A stretch of 64,000 nucleotides of DNA from Microbacterium terricola (GCF_027943945.1 NZ_AP027141.1:496001-560000); one strand, 5' to 3'. Positions 8,402 to 18,979 are shown, numbered from the stretch's first letter. Program-made: numbers and translations. The notes: a model not told the origin generated them from the letters alone.

Positions 8402-9751
8402 ATGAGCGTTCTGACACGTTCGCGCACCGCGAAGGTCCTCGGCGGCATCGCCCTGGTCGGCGCGAGCGCACTCGTCCTGGCCGGCTGTTCCGGTACGAGC
8501 ACCCCCACCGAGACGGACGACGCCAGCGCGTTCGAGTTCCCGATCGACTGCGACGCGGCTGAGCCCGCGTCGTACACGCCGACCTACGAGTCGACGTCGG
8601 AGGGACCGGGCACCGACCTCACCTACAAGATCGGCACCGCGCTGCCCGTCACGGGCAACCTGGCCTTCCTCGGCCCGCCCGAGATCGGCGGCACCGAGTT
8701 CGCCGCCTCCGTCGTCAACGCGGCGGACAAGGGCATCACCGTCGACCTCATCCAGGGCGACTCGGGCGACACCGACAACAAGGCGTACGAGACCGAGATC
8801 CCCCGCCTCCTGGGCGAGGGTGCGACCGCCGTCATCGGCGCCGCCTCCTCGGGCACGTCGCTGCAGTTCATCGACCAGGTCATCGCGGCCGACGCGATCC
8901 AGTTCTCGCCGGCCAACACCTCGGCTGCCTTCACGGGCTACGAGGACAACGGCCTCTACTGGCGCACCGCTCCGTCGGACGTCCTGCAGGGTGAAGTCCT
9001 GGGCAACCTCATCGCCGGAGACGGCAACGAGACCCTCGGCCTGATCGTCCTCAACGACTCCTACGGCACCGGCCTCGCCTGCTTCACCAAGAAGGCGTTC
9101 GAGGCTGCCGGCGGCGAGGTCGTCGCGGCGTCGCTGTACAACACCGGTGACACGAACTTCTCGTCGCAGGTCGAGGATGTCCTCGCGGCCGACCCGGACG
9201 CGATCGCACTGGTCACGTTCGAAGAGGTCAAGACGATCATCCCCGAGCTGATCGGCGCGGAGTACCCGGCCGACAAGCTGTACTTCGTGGACGGCAACCT
9301 GGCCAACTTCGGCGACGAGTTCGACGAGGGCACGCTGGCGGGCGCCAAGGGCACCTACCCGGCTGTCGACCCGGCTGCGATCTCGGACTACCGTGACGAC
9401 CTGCAGGCGTTCTGGACGGGCGAGGGCAACGAGGAGCTGGCGGACTTCACGTACGCTCCCGAGTCGTACGACGCCGTGATCCTGCTCGCCCTCGCTGCTC
9501 TCGAGGCGGGCTCCACGGCCGGCCCCGACGTCGCAGCGCACCTCCAGCAGGTGTCGGGCGGTACCGGTGACGGCACGAAGTGCACGACGTTCGAGGAGTG
9601 CGCCGACATCATCATCGATGGTGGCGTCGCGGACTACGACGGCGTGTCGGGCCCGGTCACGTTCAACGAGGTCGGCGACCCGACCGAGGCGACGATCGGC
9701 GTCTTCCAGTACGGGGACGACAACAACTACGAGTTCCTGAACCTCGGCTGA
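8402..9751 (+). CDS. Branched-chain amino acid ABC transporter substrate-binding lipoprotein
   Basis: 449 residues. A lipoprotein signal with lipobox LAGC (cleavage before Cys at about residue 29) anchors it outside the membrane. The rest is a type I periplasmic-binding fold of the Leu/Ile/Val (LivJ/LivK) family: ALPVTGNLAFLGPPEIGG opens the domain, and DSYGTGLACFTKKAFEAAGGEV is the family hinge region (residues ~220-242). ATG preceded by AAGGAG. It is monocistronic, ends in a strong hairpin, and is convergent with livHMGF, which it presumably serves. The exact ligand could be another amino acid or amide. Confidence 0.88.
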   Translation: MSVLTRSRTAKVLGGIALVGASALVLAGCSGTSTPTETDDASAFEFPIDCDAAEPASYTPTYESTSEGPGTDLTYKIGTALPVTGNLAFLGPPEIGGTEFAASVVNAADKGITVDLIQGDSGDTDNKAYETEIPRLLGEGATAVIGAASSGTSLQFIDQVIAADAIQFSPANTSAAFTGYEDNGLYWRTAPSDVLQGEVLGNLIAGDGNETLGLIVLNDSYGTGLACFTKKAFEAAGGEVVAASLYNTGDTNFSSQVEDVLAADPDAIALVTFEEVKTIIPELIGAEYPADKLYFVDGNLANFGDEFDEGTLAGAKGTYPAVDPAAISDYRDDLQAFWTGEGNEELADFTYAPESYDAVILLALAALEAGSTAGPDVAAHLQQVSGGTGDGTKCTTFEECADIIIDGGVADYDGVSGPVTFNEVGDPTEATIGVFQYGDDNNYEFLNLG

Positions 9752-9767
9752 TCTTCAGCTGAGGTGG

Positions 9768-9797
9768 AGCGGCCCCGGTCTTCGGACCGGGGCCGCT
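9768..9797 (+). terminator. Hairpin terminator after the substrate-binding protein
   Basis: Perfect 13-bp stem AGCGGCCCCGGTC with a UUCG tetraloop; tail TCTCT is only weakly T-rich. Confidence 0.75.
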
Positions 9798-9823
9798 TCT
9801 CTGTGTCCGGGATGCCGGCGCCC

Positions 9824-9847
9824 GCTGCCGCTGCCGCTGCCGCTGCC
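9824..9847. repeat. Short tandem repeat (GCTGCC)x4
   Basis: Four perfect hexamers in the intergenic space before the second 80-bp palindrome element. No function is apparent. Confidence 0.6.
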
Positions 9848-9856
9848 ATCACCCTG

Positions 9857-9936
9857 CGCGAGATCACGTGATCTCGATGAGCCCACACGTCGTTGTCACC
9901 GACAGCGGGTGATCTCGCCGAGATCACGTGATCTCG
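9857..9936. repeat. 80-bp intergenic repeat with paired GATCACGTGATC palindromes (copy 2)
   Basis: Same length, palindrome positions and partial spacer identity as the unit at 2551-2630. It lies between two convergent genes. Confidence 0.8.
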
Positions 9937-9988
9937 CGGCGCAGGGGGCGAGGGGAGAGGGAGGAGCGGGATGCGGGTGCCCCGTGCA

Positions 9989-10026
9989 CGAGAGAGCCCC
10001 CTGCCGGACGGCAGGGGGCTCTCTCG
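9989..10026. terminator. Long hairpin at the 3' end of livF
   Basis: 17-bp perfect stem beginning CGAGAGAGCCCCCTGCC with a GGAC loop. No T-tract follows on the minus strand, so it may act as an mRNA end stabiliser or an actinobacterial I-type terminator for the liv operon. Confidence 0.65.
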
Positions 10027-10032
10027 AAGGAC

Positions 10033-10800
10033 TCAGGCGCCGAGGGTGCCCAGGTACAGGCCGATGACCTTGGGGTCGTTCAGCAGGTCGCGGCCGGAGC
10101 CGGTGTAGGCGTCGCGGCCCTGGTCGAGGACGTAGCCGCGGTCGCAGATCTGCAGGCAGCGGCGGGCGTTCTGCTCGACCATGATGGTCGTCACACCGGC
10201 CTTGTTGATCTCCGACACCCGCAGGAAGGCCTCGTCCTGACGTGAGGGCGAGAGTCCCGCCGACGGCTCATCGAGCAGCAGCACGTGCGGGTCCATCATG
10301 AGGGCCCGGCCCATCGCGACCATCTGGCGCTCGCCGCCCGAGAGCGACCCGGCCCGCTGGTTCAGTCGCTTGCCCAGGTCGGGGAAGATCGAGGTCACGA
10401 AGTCGATGCGCTCGGCGAGCCCCTTCGGGCGCTGGTACGAGCCCATCTGCAGGTTCTCGGCGATCGTGAGGCTCGGGAACACGTTGTTGGTCTGCGGTAC
10501 GAAGCCGACGCCCTTGGCGACGAGCTTGTTGGCCTTCAGGCCCGTGATGTCCTCGCCGTTGAGCACGACGGAGCCCTCGCGGATCTTCACCTGGCCGAAG
10601 ATCGCCTTCAGCATGGTCGACTTGCCCGCGCCGTTCGGCCCGATGATGCCGATGAGCTCGCCCTTCGCGGCCACCAGGCTCGCGTGGGTGAGGATGTTCA
10701 CTCCGGGGAGGTAGCCGGCGGTGATGCTGTTCACCGCGACCACGACATCCGAGGGAGCCGGGGCCGGCGCCTCGGCGGTGCTCGAAACCGTGTCGCTCAC
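10033..10800 (-). CDS. livF: LivF, branched-chain amino acid ABC transporter ATP-binding protein
   Basis: 255 residues: Walker A GPNGAGKST, signature SLSGGERQM, Walker B VLLLDEPSAGLSP. The phrase MVEQNARRCLQICDRGYVL near the C-terminus is typical of LivF. The first ~20 residues (Ala/Pro-rich) are an extension over E. coli LivF. Its ATG overlaps the livG stop. LivF and LivG form the ATPase dimer that powers amino acid import through LivH and LivM. Confidence 0.93.
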   Translation of the reverse strand: MSDTVSSTAEAPAPAPSDVVVAVNSITAGYLPGVNILTHASLVAAKGELIGIIGPNGAGKSTMLKAIFGQVKIREGSVVLNGEDITGLKANKLVAKGVGFVPQTNNVFPSLTIAENLQMGSYQRPKGLAERIDFVTSIFPDLGKRLNQRAGSLSGGERQMVAMGRALMMDPHVLLLDEPSAGLSPSRQDEAFLRVSEINKAGVTTIMVEQNARRCLQICDRGYVLDQGRDAYTGSGRDLLNDPKVIGLYLGTLGA

Positions 10801-11786
10801 TTGTCGTCCTCCGTCTGCTCGTCGGCACGCGTCGAGTCGGCCTCGATGGCCTGGTCGAGCTCGCGGGCCGTTTCCACCAGCGCCTGCGCCTCGGCGGTCA
10901 GCTCACCCTCGTAGCGGCCGGTCACGACGCCGAGGTCGACGTCCTGGTGGGCGCCGAGGTAGGCGTCGATGACCGCCTGCTCGCGCATCACGCTGTCCGG
11001 CGGGCCCTCGGCCACGACCTTGCCCTCCGCCATCACGACGACCCAGTCGGCGATGTGGCGGACCATGTGCATGTCGTGCTCGACGAACAGCACGGTCATG
11101 CCGAGATCCTTCAGATCGAGGATGTGGTCGAGCAGCGACTGGGTGAGCGCCGGGTTCACTCCGGCCATGGGCTCATCGAGCATGACGAGGGTCGGGTCGC
11201 TCATGAGCGCGCGCGCCATCTCGAGGAGCTTGCGCTGACCGCCCGAGAGCGAGGCGGCGAAGTCCTTCTCCTTGGCGTCGAGCTTGAAGCGCGTGAGCAG
11301 GTCGCGCGCCTTCACCTCGATCTCGGCCTCCTGCTTGCGCCAGATGAACGGCAGGATGCCCGCCCAGATGCGCTCGCCGGTCTGCTTGGTGGCGCCGAGC
11401 TTCATGTTCTCGAGCACGGTGAGCAGGCCGAGCGACTTGGTCAGCTGGAAGGTGCGGACCTGACCCATGCGGGCGGTCTTGAAGGCGGGGATGCCCGCGA
11501 GGTTCATCCCGTCGAACGACCAGTTGCCCTCGTTGGGCTTGTCGAAGCCCGTGAGCAGGTTGAACAGCGTGGTCTTGCCCGCGCCGTTCGGGCCGATGAG
11601 GGCGGTGATGGCGTTGCGCGGGATCTCGAGGTGCTCCACGTCGACGGCGGTGAGACCGCCGAAGACGCGGCGCACGCCGTCGATCACGATGATCGGGTCG
11701 ACCTTGGCGACACCGGGCCGGATCTCGCCCTTGTGCAGCCCCGTCGTCTTGGCGCGCGGGGTCGGGGGAACTACCTCAGCGGACAA
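10797..11786 (-). CDS. livG: LivG, branched-chain amino acid ABC transporter ATP-binding protein
   Basis: 329 residues, longer than usual (~255-290) through an N-terminal tail and an acidic C-terminal tail of ~60 residues after the LivG-type YLGAHQ ending. Walker A GPNGAGKTT, signature SLSGGQRKLLEMARAL and Walker B LVMLDEPMAGVNP are intact. The start is a TTG at 11786: it is preceded by GAAGGAG at normal spacing and no ATG or GTG is available before the conserved domain. It overlaps the end of livM by 11 bases. Confidence 0.92.
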   Translation of the reverse strand: MSAEVVPPTPRAKTTGLHKGEIRPGVAKVDPIIVIDGVRRVFGGLTAVDVEHLEIPRNAITALIGPNGAGKTTLFNLLTGFDKPNEGNWSFDGMNLAGIPAFKTARMGQVRTFQLTKSLGLLTVLENMKLGATKQTGERIWAGILPFIWRKQEAEIEVKARDLLTRFKLDAKEKDFAASLSGGQRKLLEMARALMSDPTLVMLDEPMAGVNPALTQSLLDHILDLKDLGMTVLFVEHDMHMVRHIADWVVVMAEGKVVAEGPPDSVMREQAVIDAYLGAHQDVDLGVVTGRYEGELTAEAQALVETARELDQAIEADSTRADEQTEDDK

Positions 11787-12756
11787 AGGTCAGCTCCTTC
11801 TTGTTTCCGAGGATGCCCTGCGGTCGGAAGATCACCAGGAGCATCAGGGCCACGCCGACGAGCACGAACACGAGCATCTGGCTCTGCTCGGCGGTGAGGA
11901 ACGGCAGCCACCCGATGTTGACGAGGGCCGGCAGCAGGTTCGAGAGGAACGCCCTGACCATCCAGAAGAGCACCGCGCCGAGCACGGGGCCGAAGATGGT
12001 CGCGGCGCCGCCGAGCAGCAGTGCGGTCCAGACATAGAACGTCTGCGAGGTGACGTAGACGTTGGGGTTCACGTTGGTGCCCATCGCGGTGATGATGCCG
12101 CCGGCGGCGATGATGATGCCGCCAAAGATCAGCGCCTGCATCTTGAACGCGAACACGTTCTTGCCGAGCGAGCGGACAGCATCCTCGTCCTCGCGGATGC
12201 CGCGGATGACCCGGCCCCACGGGCTGCTCATCAGCAGCCAGACGACCAGCATCACGATCGCGATCGTGATCACGCCGATGATGATGACCCACCACTGGTC
12301 GGACTGGTACGTCCACGGTCCGAAGCCCCACTTGCCGTCGGGCAGCGGGTTGCTCGCGCGGAACCCGGCCTGGAAGCCGGAGAGGCCGTCGGCCGAGCCC
12401 GTGTAGTTGCGGTACTCCGAGGTGAGGAAGAGCAGTCGGAGCACCTCGGCCGCCGCGATCGTCACGATGGCGAGGTAGTCGCCACGCAGACGCAGGGTCG
12501 GGATGCCCATGATGAGCGCGAAGATCACGGCGGCGATCAGACCGATCACCGCAGCGAGCGGCCAGGCGATCCCGAAGGTGAGGATCGAGATCGCGAAGCC
12601 GTAGGCGCCGATGGCCATGAAGCCGGCGACACCCATGTTGAGGAGTCCGGCGAAGCCGAAGTGCACGGAGAGCCCGATGGCGGCCAGCACGTAGCCCAGC
12701 GTCGCCGGAGCGAGGATCTGCGCGAAGGTGTTGGAGAGGATCTGTACGAAGTTCAC
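11776..12756 (-). CDS. livM: LivM, branched-chain amino acid ABC transporter permease
   Basis: 326 residues, about nine hydrophobic helices. The family loop GLSVHFGFAGLLNMGVAG near the N-terminus and the GRVIRGIREDEDAVRSLGKN coupling region that contacts the ATPases are clear, and it ends LFRPQGIL-like (IFRPQGILGNKKE). I place the start at GTG 12756 (VNFVQILSN), six bases after the livH stop, because the open frame further upstream only reads antisense of livH. Second membrane subunit of the importer. Confidence 0.9.
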   Translation of the reverse strand: MNFVQILSNTFAQILAPATLGYVLAAIGLSVHFGFAGLLNMGVAGFMAIGAYGFAISILTFGIAWPLAAVIGLIAAVIFALIMGIPTLRLRGDYLAIVTIAAAEVLRLLFLTSEYRNYTGSADGLSGFQAGFRASNPLPDGKWGFGPWTYQSDQWWVIIIGVITIAIVMLVVWLLMSSPWGRVIRGIREDEDAVRSLGKNVFAFKMQALIFGGIIIAAGGIITAMGTNVNPNVYVTSQTFYVWTALLLGGAATIFGPVLGAVLFWMVRAFLSNLLPALVNIGWLPFLTAEQSQMLVFVLVGVALMLLVIFRPQGILGNKKELTFVR

Positions 12757-12761
12757 GGCGC

Positions 12762-14087
12762 CTACCCGATTCGCTCTCGGCGTCCGAGGATGCCCTGCGG
12801 ACGGAACAGGAGGATGACGATCAGCACGACCAGCGCGCCGACGTACTTGAGGTCGGAGGGGATCCACAGCGTCGAGACCTCGACGAGCAGTCCGACGATG
12901 ATCGATCCGACCAGGGCGCCGAACGCCGTGCCCAGACCGCCGAGCGTCACCGCGGCGAAGATGAGCAGCAGGATGCTGGTGCCCATGTCCCACTTGATGC
13001 CCGGCCGGAAGTAGGCCCACAGGATGCCCGACAGGCCGGCGAGGGCCGCGGCGACGACCCAGACGATGCGCACCACCCCGTCGACGTCGATGCCGCTCGC
13101 CGCGGCCAGCGACGGGTTGTCGGAGACGGCGCGCGTGGCGCGGCCGATGCGGGTGCGCATGAGCCACCAGGCGAAGATGCCGATCACGACGATCGAGATG
13201 CCCATGCTGATCACGTCGGTGATCGTGAGGCGGATCGGGCCGAGCCCGGCGATCTGCGCCGTCACGGCGCCCGGGAGCTGCTCGGTGCCGCCGCCGATGA
13301 ACATCTGGTAGATGTACCGCAGCGCGAGCGAGAGGCCGATCGAGACGATCATCAGCTGCACGGTCCCGATGCCCCGGCGCCGCAGCGGCCGCCACAGGCC
13401 CGCGTCCATCGTGAGCCCGAAGCCCGCCGACACGATCACCGCCAGCGGGATGGCCAGCCAGATCGACCAGCCGAAGCCGGTGAACAGCAGCGCCATCAGG
13501 GCGCCGAAGGTCACCATCTCGCCGTGGGCGAAGTTCGACAGGCCGGTCGTGCCGAACACGAGGGAGAGGCCGATCGCCGCCAGGGCGAGCATGAGGCCGA
13601 AGTTGAGGCCGTTGACCGCGCGGGACAGGAACTGATCCCAGAAGCTCGTCGTGGAGCGTTCCGCCGCGGCCAGCGTGAAGTTCTTCGTGACCGTGCTGCC
13701 GGCGCCGAACGTGGCTTCCTGGGTGAACTCGAAGCCCTCAGGCGCCTCCACTCCGGACGGGAGGCTCGTCTCGACGAGCACCAGCGTCCAGGTGGTCTCC
13801 TTGTCGGGCACGCCGATGCGGGCGCGTCCGTCCTCGTCGGTGACGCCCTCGGTCTCGAACGAGCCGCCGGTGGCGGTGACCGTCGCACCCGCGACGGGCT
13901 CGCCGCCCGAGCGGACGTTGACGACGATCGTGTACGGCGTCTCCGCCGTGTCGCCGGAGTCGTCCGTGTCGGCCGCGGCGGGCGCCGCGAGGCCCATGAC
14001 CAGGCCGATGGCGAACAGACCCGCGATCATGCCCGCGAGCGTTCGTCTCGGGCGACGGTCAGCGCGCGATGTTCGGGTGATCGCCAC
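12762..14087 (-). CDS. livH: LivH permease fused to an N-terminal exported Ig-like domain
   Basis: 441 residues against ~290-310 for normal LivH. Residues ~25-50 form a signal-like helix ending AAPAAADTD, followed by a ~95-residue beta-rich domain (GGEPVAGATVTATGG, DEDGRARIGVP) of the carboxypeptidase-regulatory/Cna-B type. A canonical permease starts near residue 160 (GLNFGLMLALAAIGLSLVFGTTGLSNFAHGE) and ends LLFRPQGILGRRERIG. The GTG at 14087 is chosen because AGAGGAGG lies five bases before it. First gene of livHMGF, divergent from guaB. The extra domain should face outside and might dock the binding lipoprotein (inference). Confidence 0.88.
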   Translation of the reverse strand: MAITRTSRADRRPRRTLAGMIAGLFAIGLVMGLAAPAAADTDDSGDTAETPYTIVVNVRSGGEPVAGATVTATGGSFETEGVTDEDGRARIGVPDKETTWTLVLVETSLPSGVEAPEGFEFTQEATFGAGSTVTKNFTLAAAERSTTSFWDQFLSRAVNGLNFGLMLALAAIGLSLVFGTTGLSNFAHGEMVTFGALMALLFTGFGWSIWLAIPLAVIVSAGFGLTMDAGLWRPLRRRGIGTVQLMIVSIGLSLALRYIYQMFIGGGTEQLPGAVTAQIAGLGPIRLTITDVISMGISIVVIGIFAWWLMRTRIGRATRAVSDNPSLAAASGIDVDGVVRIVWVVAAALAGLSGILWAYFRPGIKWDMGTSILLLIFAAVTLGGLGTAFGALVGSIIVGLLVEVSTLWIPSDLKYVGALVVLIVILLFRPQGILGRRERIG

Positions 14088-14152
14088 TGGCACCTCCTCT
14101 ATAGATCGGTCGGCGCCAAGAATCACCCGTTGGTGGCCTCAGCGACACCTGA

Positions 14153-15769
<1,617 letters not shown>

Positions 15770-15787
15770 GCTCCGCGGTGCGCCGCG

Positions 15788-15805
15788 TGCGGCCTCAGGG
15801 CCGCA
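15788..15805. terminator. Short hairpin between guaB and the oxidase gene
   Basis: TGCGGCC TCAG GGCCGCA, perfect 7-bp stem overlapping the stop codon of the convergent oxidase gene. Could act in both directions; no T-tract. Confidence 0.4.
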
Positions 15806-16910
15806 GGCGGAAGGCGGGGGCGGCGAGAGCCGCCGGATCCAGCGCGAGGCCCGCGAGGGTCGACCCGACGCCCGGGGCGAACTTGAAGCCCTGACCGGAG
15901 AACCCCGCACCCACCACGACCCGTCCGACGCGGTCGAGCACGAACGCCTCGTCGGCGGTCGACGTGTACGTGCAGCTGATCGGGGCGGCGGTCGCCGCAT
16001 CCAGTCCGGGGAACCACTCCCGCACGTACGCGGCGAGCGTCTCGGCGTGCGCGTCGGTGCGGAACGGCCGCGCATCCGGATCGACCTCGTCGCCCACGCA
16101 GTGGAACCCGACCTTGACGCCCTCGCCCGGCGTCGGCATGCCGTAGACGTTCGCCGGCCAGGTGCCGGGCGTCACGAAGTGGTTGAACGACGGCCACGGC
16201 GTCGCGGGGTCGCGCGGAGCGAAGTGCGCGGGGCTCTCCTCCGTGACGCGCAGGCGCGGGAGCGGGATGCTGGCGAGCAGCCCCGCCGTCCACGCCCCGA
16301 CCGTGACGATCACCGTGTCGGCGCGCACGGGGCCGCCGGCGGTGTGCAGGGTGACGCCGTCTGCGTCCTCCTCGATGCGATCGACGGGCGTCTGCCAGCG
16401 CACCTCGCCGCCGCCCTCGGCGATCCGGCGCTCCACCTCGCGCAGCGCCGCCGCGGCCCGCGCGACGCCCGCATCCGGCGAGTAGAGCACGGTGTCCTCG
16501 AAGCGCATCCCCGGCCAGCGGCGGGCGGCCTCGGCGCCGTCGAGCAGCTCGGCGGGGAGGCCGCGCTCGTGCAGCCGCCGCTCGACGTCGGCCAGCCCGA
16601 CGCCCGCGGCGCTGCCGAGCGCTGCGCCCGCGCCGTGCGACACGAGCCCGTGCAGTCGCAGGAGCGGTTCGCCGTCGACCTCGCCGAGGGCATCCCACCC
16701 TTCGCGGGCGAGTGCGAGCAGATCGAGGTAGTGCTCCTCCGCGTACGCGTTGTTGAAGTTGCGGGTCTCGCCGTGCGACGCCCCGCGGGAATGGCCGCGG
16801 CCGAACCGCTCGAGCACGAGGGGGCGCTCGCCCCGCCGGGTGAGCGCCCAGGCGGCGGACAGGCCCATGACGCCGCCGCCCACGACGGCGATCCTGGTGT
16901 GCTCGACCAT
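15795..16910 (-). CDS. Monomeric sarcosine oxidase / N-methyltryptophan oxidase-like flavoenzyme
   Basis: 371 residues, the size of monomeric sarcosine oxidase (MSOX) and SolA. FAD-binding VVGGGVMGLSAAWAL at residues 7-21 and RGASHGETR support the family. Cys313 in SCTYTSTADEAF matches the cysteine that binds FAD covalently in MSOX. The C-terminal GFSGQGFKFAPGVG is the conserved FAD/substrate loop. It should oxidise an N-methyl or secondary amino acid, producing H2O2, but the substrate cannot be told from sequence. ATG 16910 has GAGAGGAC upstream. Confidence 0.85.
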   Translation of the reverse strand: MVEHTRIAVVGGGVMGLSAAWALTRRGERPLVLERFGRGHSRGASHGETRNFNNAYAEEHYLDLLALAREGWDALGEVDGEPLLRLHGLVSHGAGAALGSAAGVGLADVERRLHERGLPAELLDGAEAARRWPGMRFEDTVLYSPDAGVARAAAALREVERRIAEGGGEVRWQTPVDRIEEDADGVTLHTAGGPVRADTVIVTVGAWTAGLLASIPLPRLRVTEESPAHFAPRDPATPWPSFNHFVTPGTWPANVYGMPTPGEGVKVGFHCVGDEVDPDARPFRTDAHAETLAAYVREWFPGLDAATAAPISCTYTSTADEAFVLDRVGRVVVGAGFSGQGFKFAPGVGSTLAGLALDPAALAAPAFRLRP

Positions 16911-17003
16911 GGGTGTCCTCTCGGCGGGTGGCGACAGCATCCATTCTCCCGCGCGCATCCGCGCCGCCGCGCGCTCGCCGCAGGCCGGAAACATGCGGCG
17001 CGG

Positions 17004-17009
17004 TAGGCT
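17004..17009 (+). promoter_or_regulatory. -10 hexamer TAGGCT of a leaderless promoter
   Basis: Six bases before the GTG of guaB3 at 17016; identical hexamer and spacing to the rarD promoter. Confidence 0.6.
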
Positions 17010-17015
17010 GAGCGG

Positions 17016-18140
17016 GTGACCATGGAGATCGAGCTCGGCCGCGCCAAGCGCGCCCGCCGCGCCTACGCGTTCGATGACATCGCAGTGGTGCCGTCGCGCC
17101 GCACCCGCAATCCCGAGGACGTCTCGACGGGCTGGTCGATCGACGCGTTCCAGTTCGACATCCCGGTGCTCGGCGCCCCGATGGACTCGGTCATGAGCCC
17201 GCAGACGGCGATCATGCTGGGCCAGCTCGGCGGCCTGGGCGTGCTCGACCTCGAGGGCCTGTGGACGCGCTACGACGACCCGGCGCCGCTGCTCGCCGAG
17301 ATCGCGTCGATGCCGGATGCCGAGGCCACCCGCCGCATGCAGGAGCTCTACTCCGTGCCGATCAAGCCGGAGCTCGTGCGCGACCGCCTGGCCGAGATCC
17401 GCGAAGCCGGCGTCACGGTGGCCGGCGCGCTGACCCCTCAGCGCACCCAGGACCTGTACGAGACCGTCGTCGCCGCCGGCGTCGACCTGTTCGTCATCCG
17501 CGGCACGACCGTCTCGGCCGAGCACGTCTCGAGCGTCGACGCCCCGCTGAACCTCAAGAAGTTCATCTACGACCTCGACGTGCCCGTCATCGTCGGCGGC
17601 GCCTCCACGTACACCGCGGCCCTGCACCTCATGCGCACCGGCGCGGCGGGCGTGCTCGTCGGCTTCGGCGGGGGAGCGGCCTCGACCACCCGGGCCACGC
17701 TGGGCATCCACGCGCCGATGGCGACCGCGGTCGCCGACGTCGCCGGCGCCCGCCGCGATTACCTCGACGAGTCGGGCGGCCGCTACGTGCACGTCATCGC
17801 CGACGGCGGTGTGGGCACCTCGGGCGACATCGTCAAGGCGCTCGCGATGGGAGCGGATGCCGTCATGCTCGGCGTCGCGCTCGCCCGCGCCACCGACGCG
17901 CCCGGCCTCGGCTACCACTGGGGTCCGGAGGCGCACCACGTGAAGCTTCCCCGCGGACACCGGGTGAAGGTCGACCAGGTCACCACGCTCGAGTCGGTGC
18001 TGTACGGGCCCGCGCCGGTCGCCGACGGCACCGCGAACCTCATCGGCGCGCTGCGCAAGTCGATGGCCACGACCGGGTACTCCGACCTCAAGGAGTTCCA
18101 GCGCGTCGAGGTGGTGCTTGCGCCGTACAGCGGCGGATGA
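17016..18140 (+). CDS. guaB3: GuaB3-family IMP dehydrogenase-related protein
   Basis: 374 residues: an IMPDH/GMPR barrel without CBS domains. The start EIELGRAKRARRAYAFDDIA and VLGAPMDSVMSP are typical of GuaB3. The region where IMPDH has GSICTTR is divergent (VIRGTTVSAEHVSS), so ordinary IMPDH chemistry is doubtful. A GMP reductase role has been reported for cyanobacterial GuaB3 and would fit this purine neighbourhood; that transfer is inference. GTG 17016 is preferred to ATG 17022 because of the TAGGCT placed six bases upstream. Its stop overlaps the SURF1 start. Confidence 0.85.
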   Translation: MTMEIELGRAKRARRAYAFDDIAVVPSRRTRNPEDVSTGWSIDAFQFDIPVLGAPMDSVMSPQTAIMLGQLGGLGVLDLEGLWTRYDDPAPLLAEIASMPDAEATRRMQELYSVPIKPELVRDRLAEIREAGVTVAGALTPQRTQDLYETVVAAGVDLFVIRGTTVSAEHVSSVDAPLNLKKFIYDLDVPVIVGGASTYTAALHLMRTGAAGVLVGFGGGAASTTRATLGIHAPMATAVADVAGARRDYLDESGGRYVHVIADGGVGTSGDIVKALAMGADAVMLGVALARATDAPGLGYHWGPEAHHVKLPRGHRVKVDQVTTLESVLYGPAPVADGTANLIGALRKSMATTGYSDLKEFQRVEVVLAPYSGG

Positions 18141-18979
18141 GCGAGTCCGATCCGGTCGAGGTGTTCCCTCCCACCCTGCGCGAGGTGATGCTGCGCCCGT
18201 GGTGGATCGGGATGCTGGGGCTGTGCCTCATCGTCGCCGGCGTGTTCGCGTGGCTCGGCCAGTGGCAGCTGTCCAGCGCGATCGACGGCGACCCGCTGCC
18301 GCCTGGCACCACGGAGAGCGTCGAGCCCCTCGCCGACGTCGCCGCGCCGGGTGAGTATCTGCCCGAGCCCCTCGTGGGTCAGCGGGTCGAGGCGACAGGG
18401 ACGTGGGTGCCCGGCGACTTCCTCATCGTGCAGTCGCGGTTCAACGACGATGTCGAGGGCTTCTGGGTGACCGGTCAGCTGCGGCTCCCGTCGCCGGATG
18501 ACTCGGGAGCCAAGACATCGGTCGCCGTCGCGATCGGGTGGGCCGCCACCGAGGCGGACGCCGAAGACGCGGTCGACCGCCTGAACGATGGGGCGAACGC
18601 ATCCCACGTCGTCACCGGCCGCCTGATCTCCGACGAGGGCGCCGCCCTGCCGCCGGCCGGTGCGGACCCCTGGACGATGACCTCGATGTCGCCCGCCGCG
18701 CTGCTCGCGCAGTGGCACGACATCGACGGCCTCGACGTGTACCGGCCGTACCTCGCGTCGGAGCAGGCCGAAGCCGGCCTCATCGACATCTCGTCGCCGG
18801 CTCCCGACGAGGGTTCGGGCGTCAACTGGCTCAACATCTTCTACGCGATCGAGTGGGCGATCTTCGCCGGGCTCGCGTTCTACATCTGGTACCGCCTGGC
18901 GAAGGACGCCTGGGAGCGCGAGGTCGAGGAGCTGGAGGAGGCCGCGGAGCCCGAAGAGGGCGCCGTCCTGGGCAACTAG
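18137..18979 (+). CDS. SURF1-family cytochrome oxidase assembly protein
   Basis: 280 residues with two membrane helices (about residues 22-41 and 235-256) flanking an extracytoplasmic domain, the SURF1 topology. WIGMLGLCLIVAGVFAWLGQWQ and the GQRVEATGTW strand fit the family; the C-terminal tail is acidic (EELEEAAEPEE). SURF1 proteins help haem a insertion in cytochrome c oxidase. The ATG overlaps the guaB3 stop. The TAG stop itself forms part of the -10 hexamer of the next gene. Confidence 0.82.
   Translation: MSESDPVEVFPPTLREVMLRPWWIGMLGLCLIVAGVFAWLGQWQLSSAIDGDPLPPGTTESVEPLADVAAPGEYLPEPLVGQRVEATGTWVPGDFLIVQSRFNDDVEGFWVTGQLRLPSPDDSGAKTSVAVAIGWAATEADAEDAVDRLNDGANASHVVTGRLISDEGAALPPAGADPWTMTSMSPAALLAQWHDIDGLDVYRPYLASEQAEAGLIDISSPAPDEGSGVNWLNIFYAIEWAIFAGLAFYIWYRLAKDAWEREVEELEEAAEPEEGAVLGN

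Noticed and set aside
15795-17960. 721-codon open frame on the minus strand
   Set aside because: Only the part from 16910 downward encodes the flavoenzyme. The upstream part is antisense to guaB3 and has no family resemblance.
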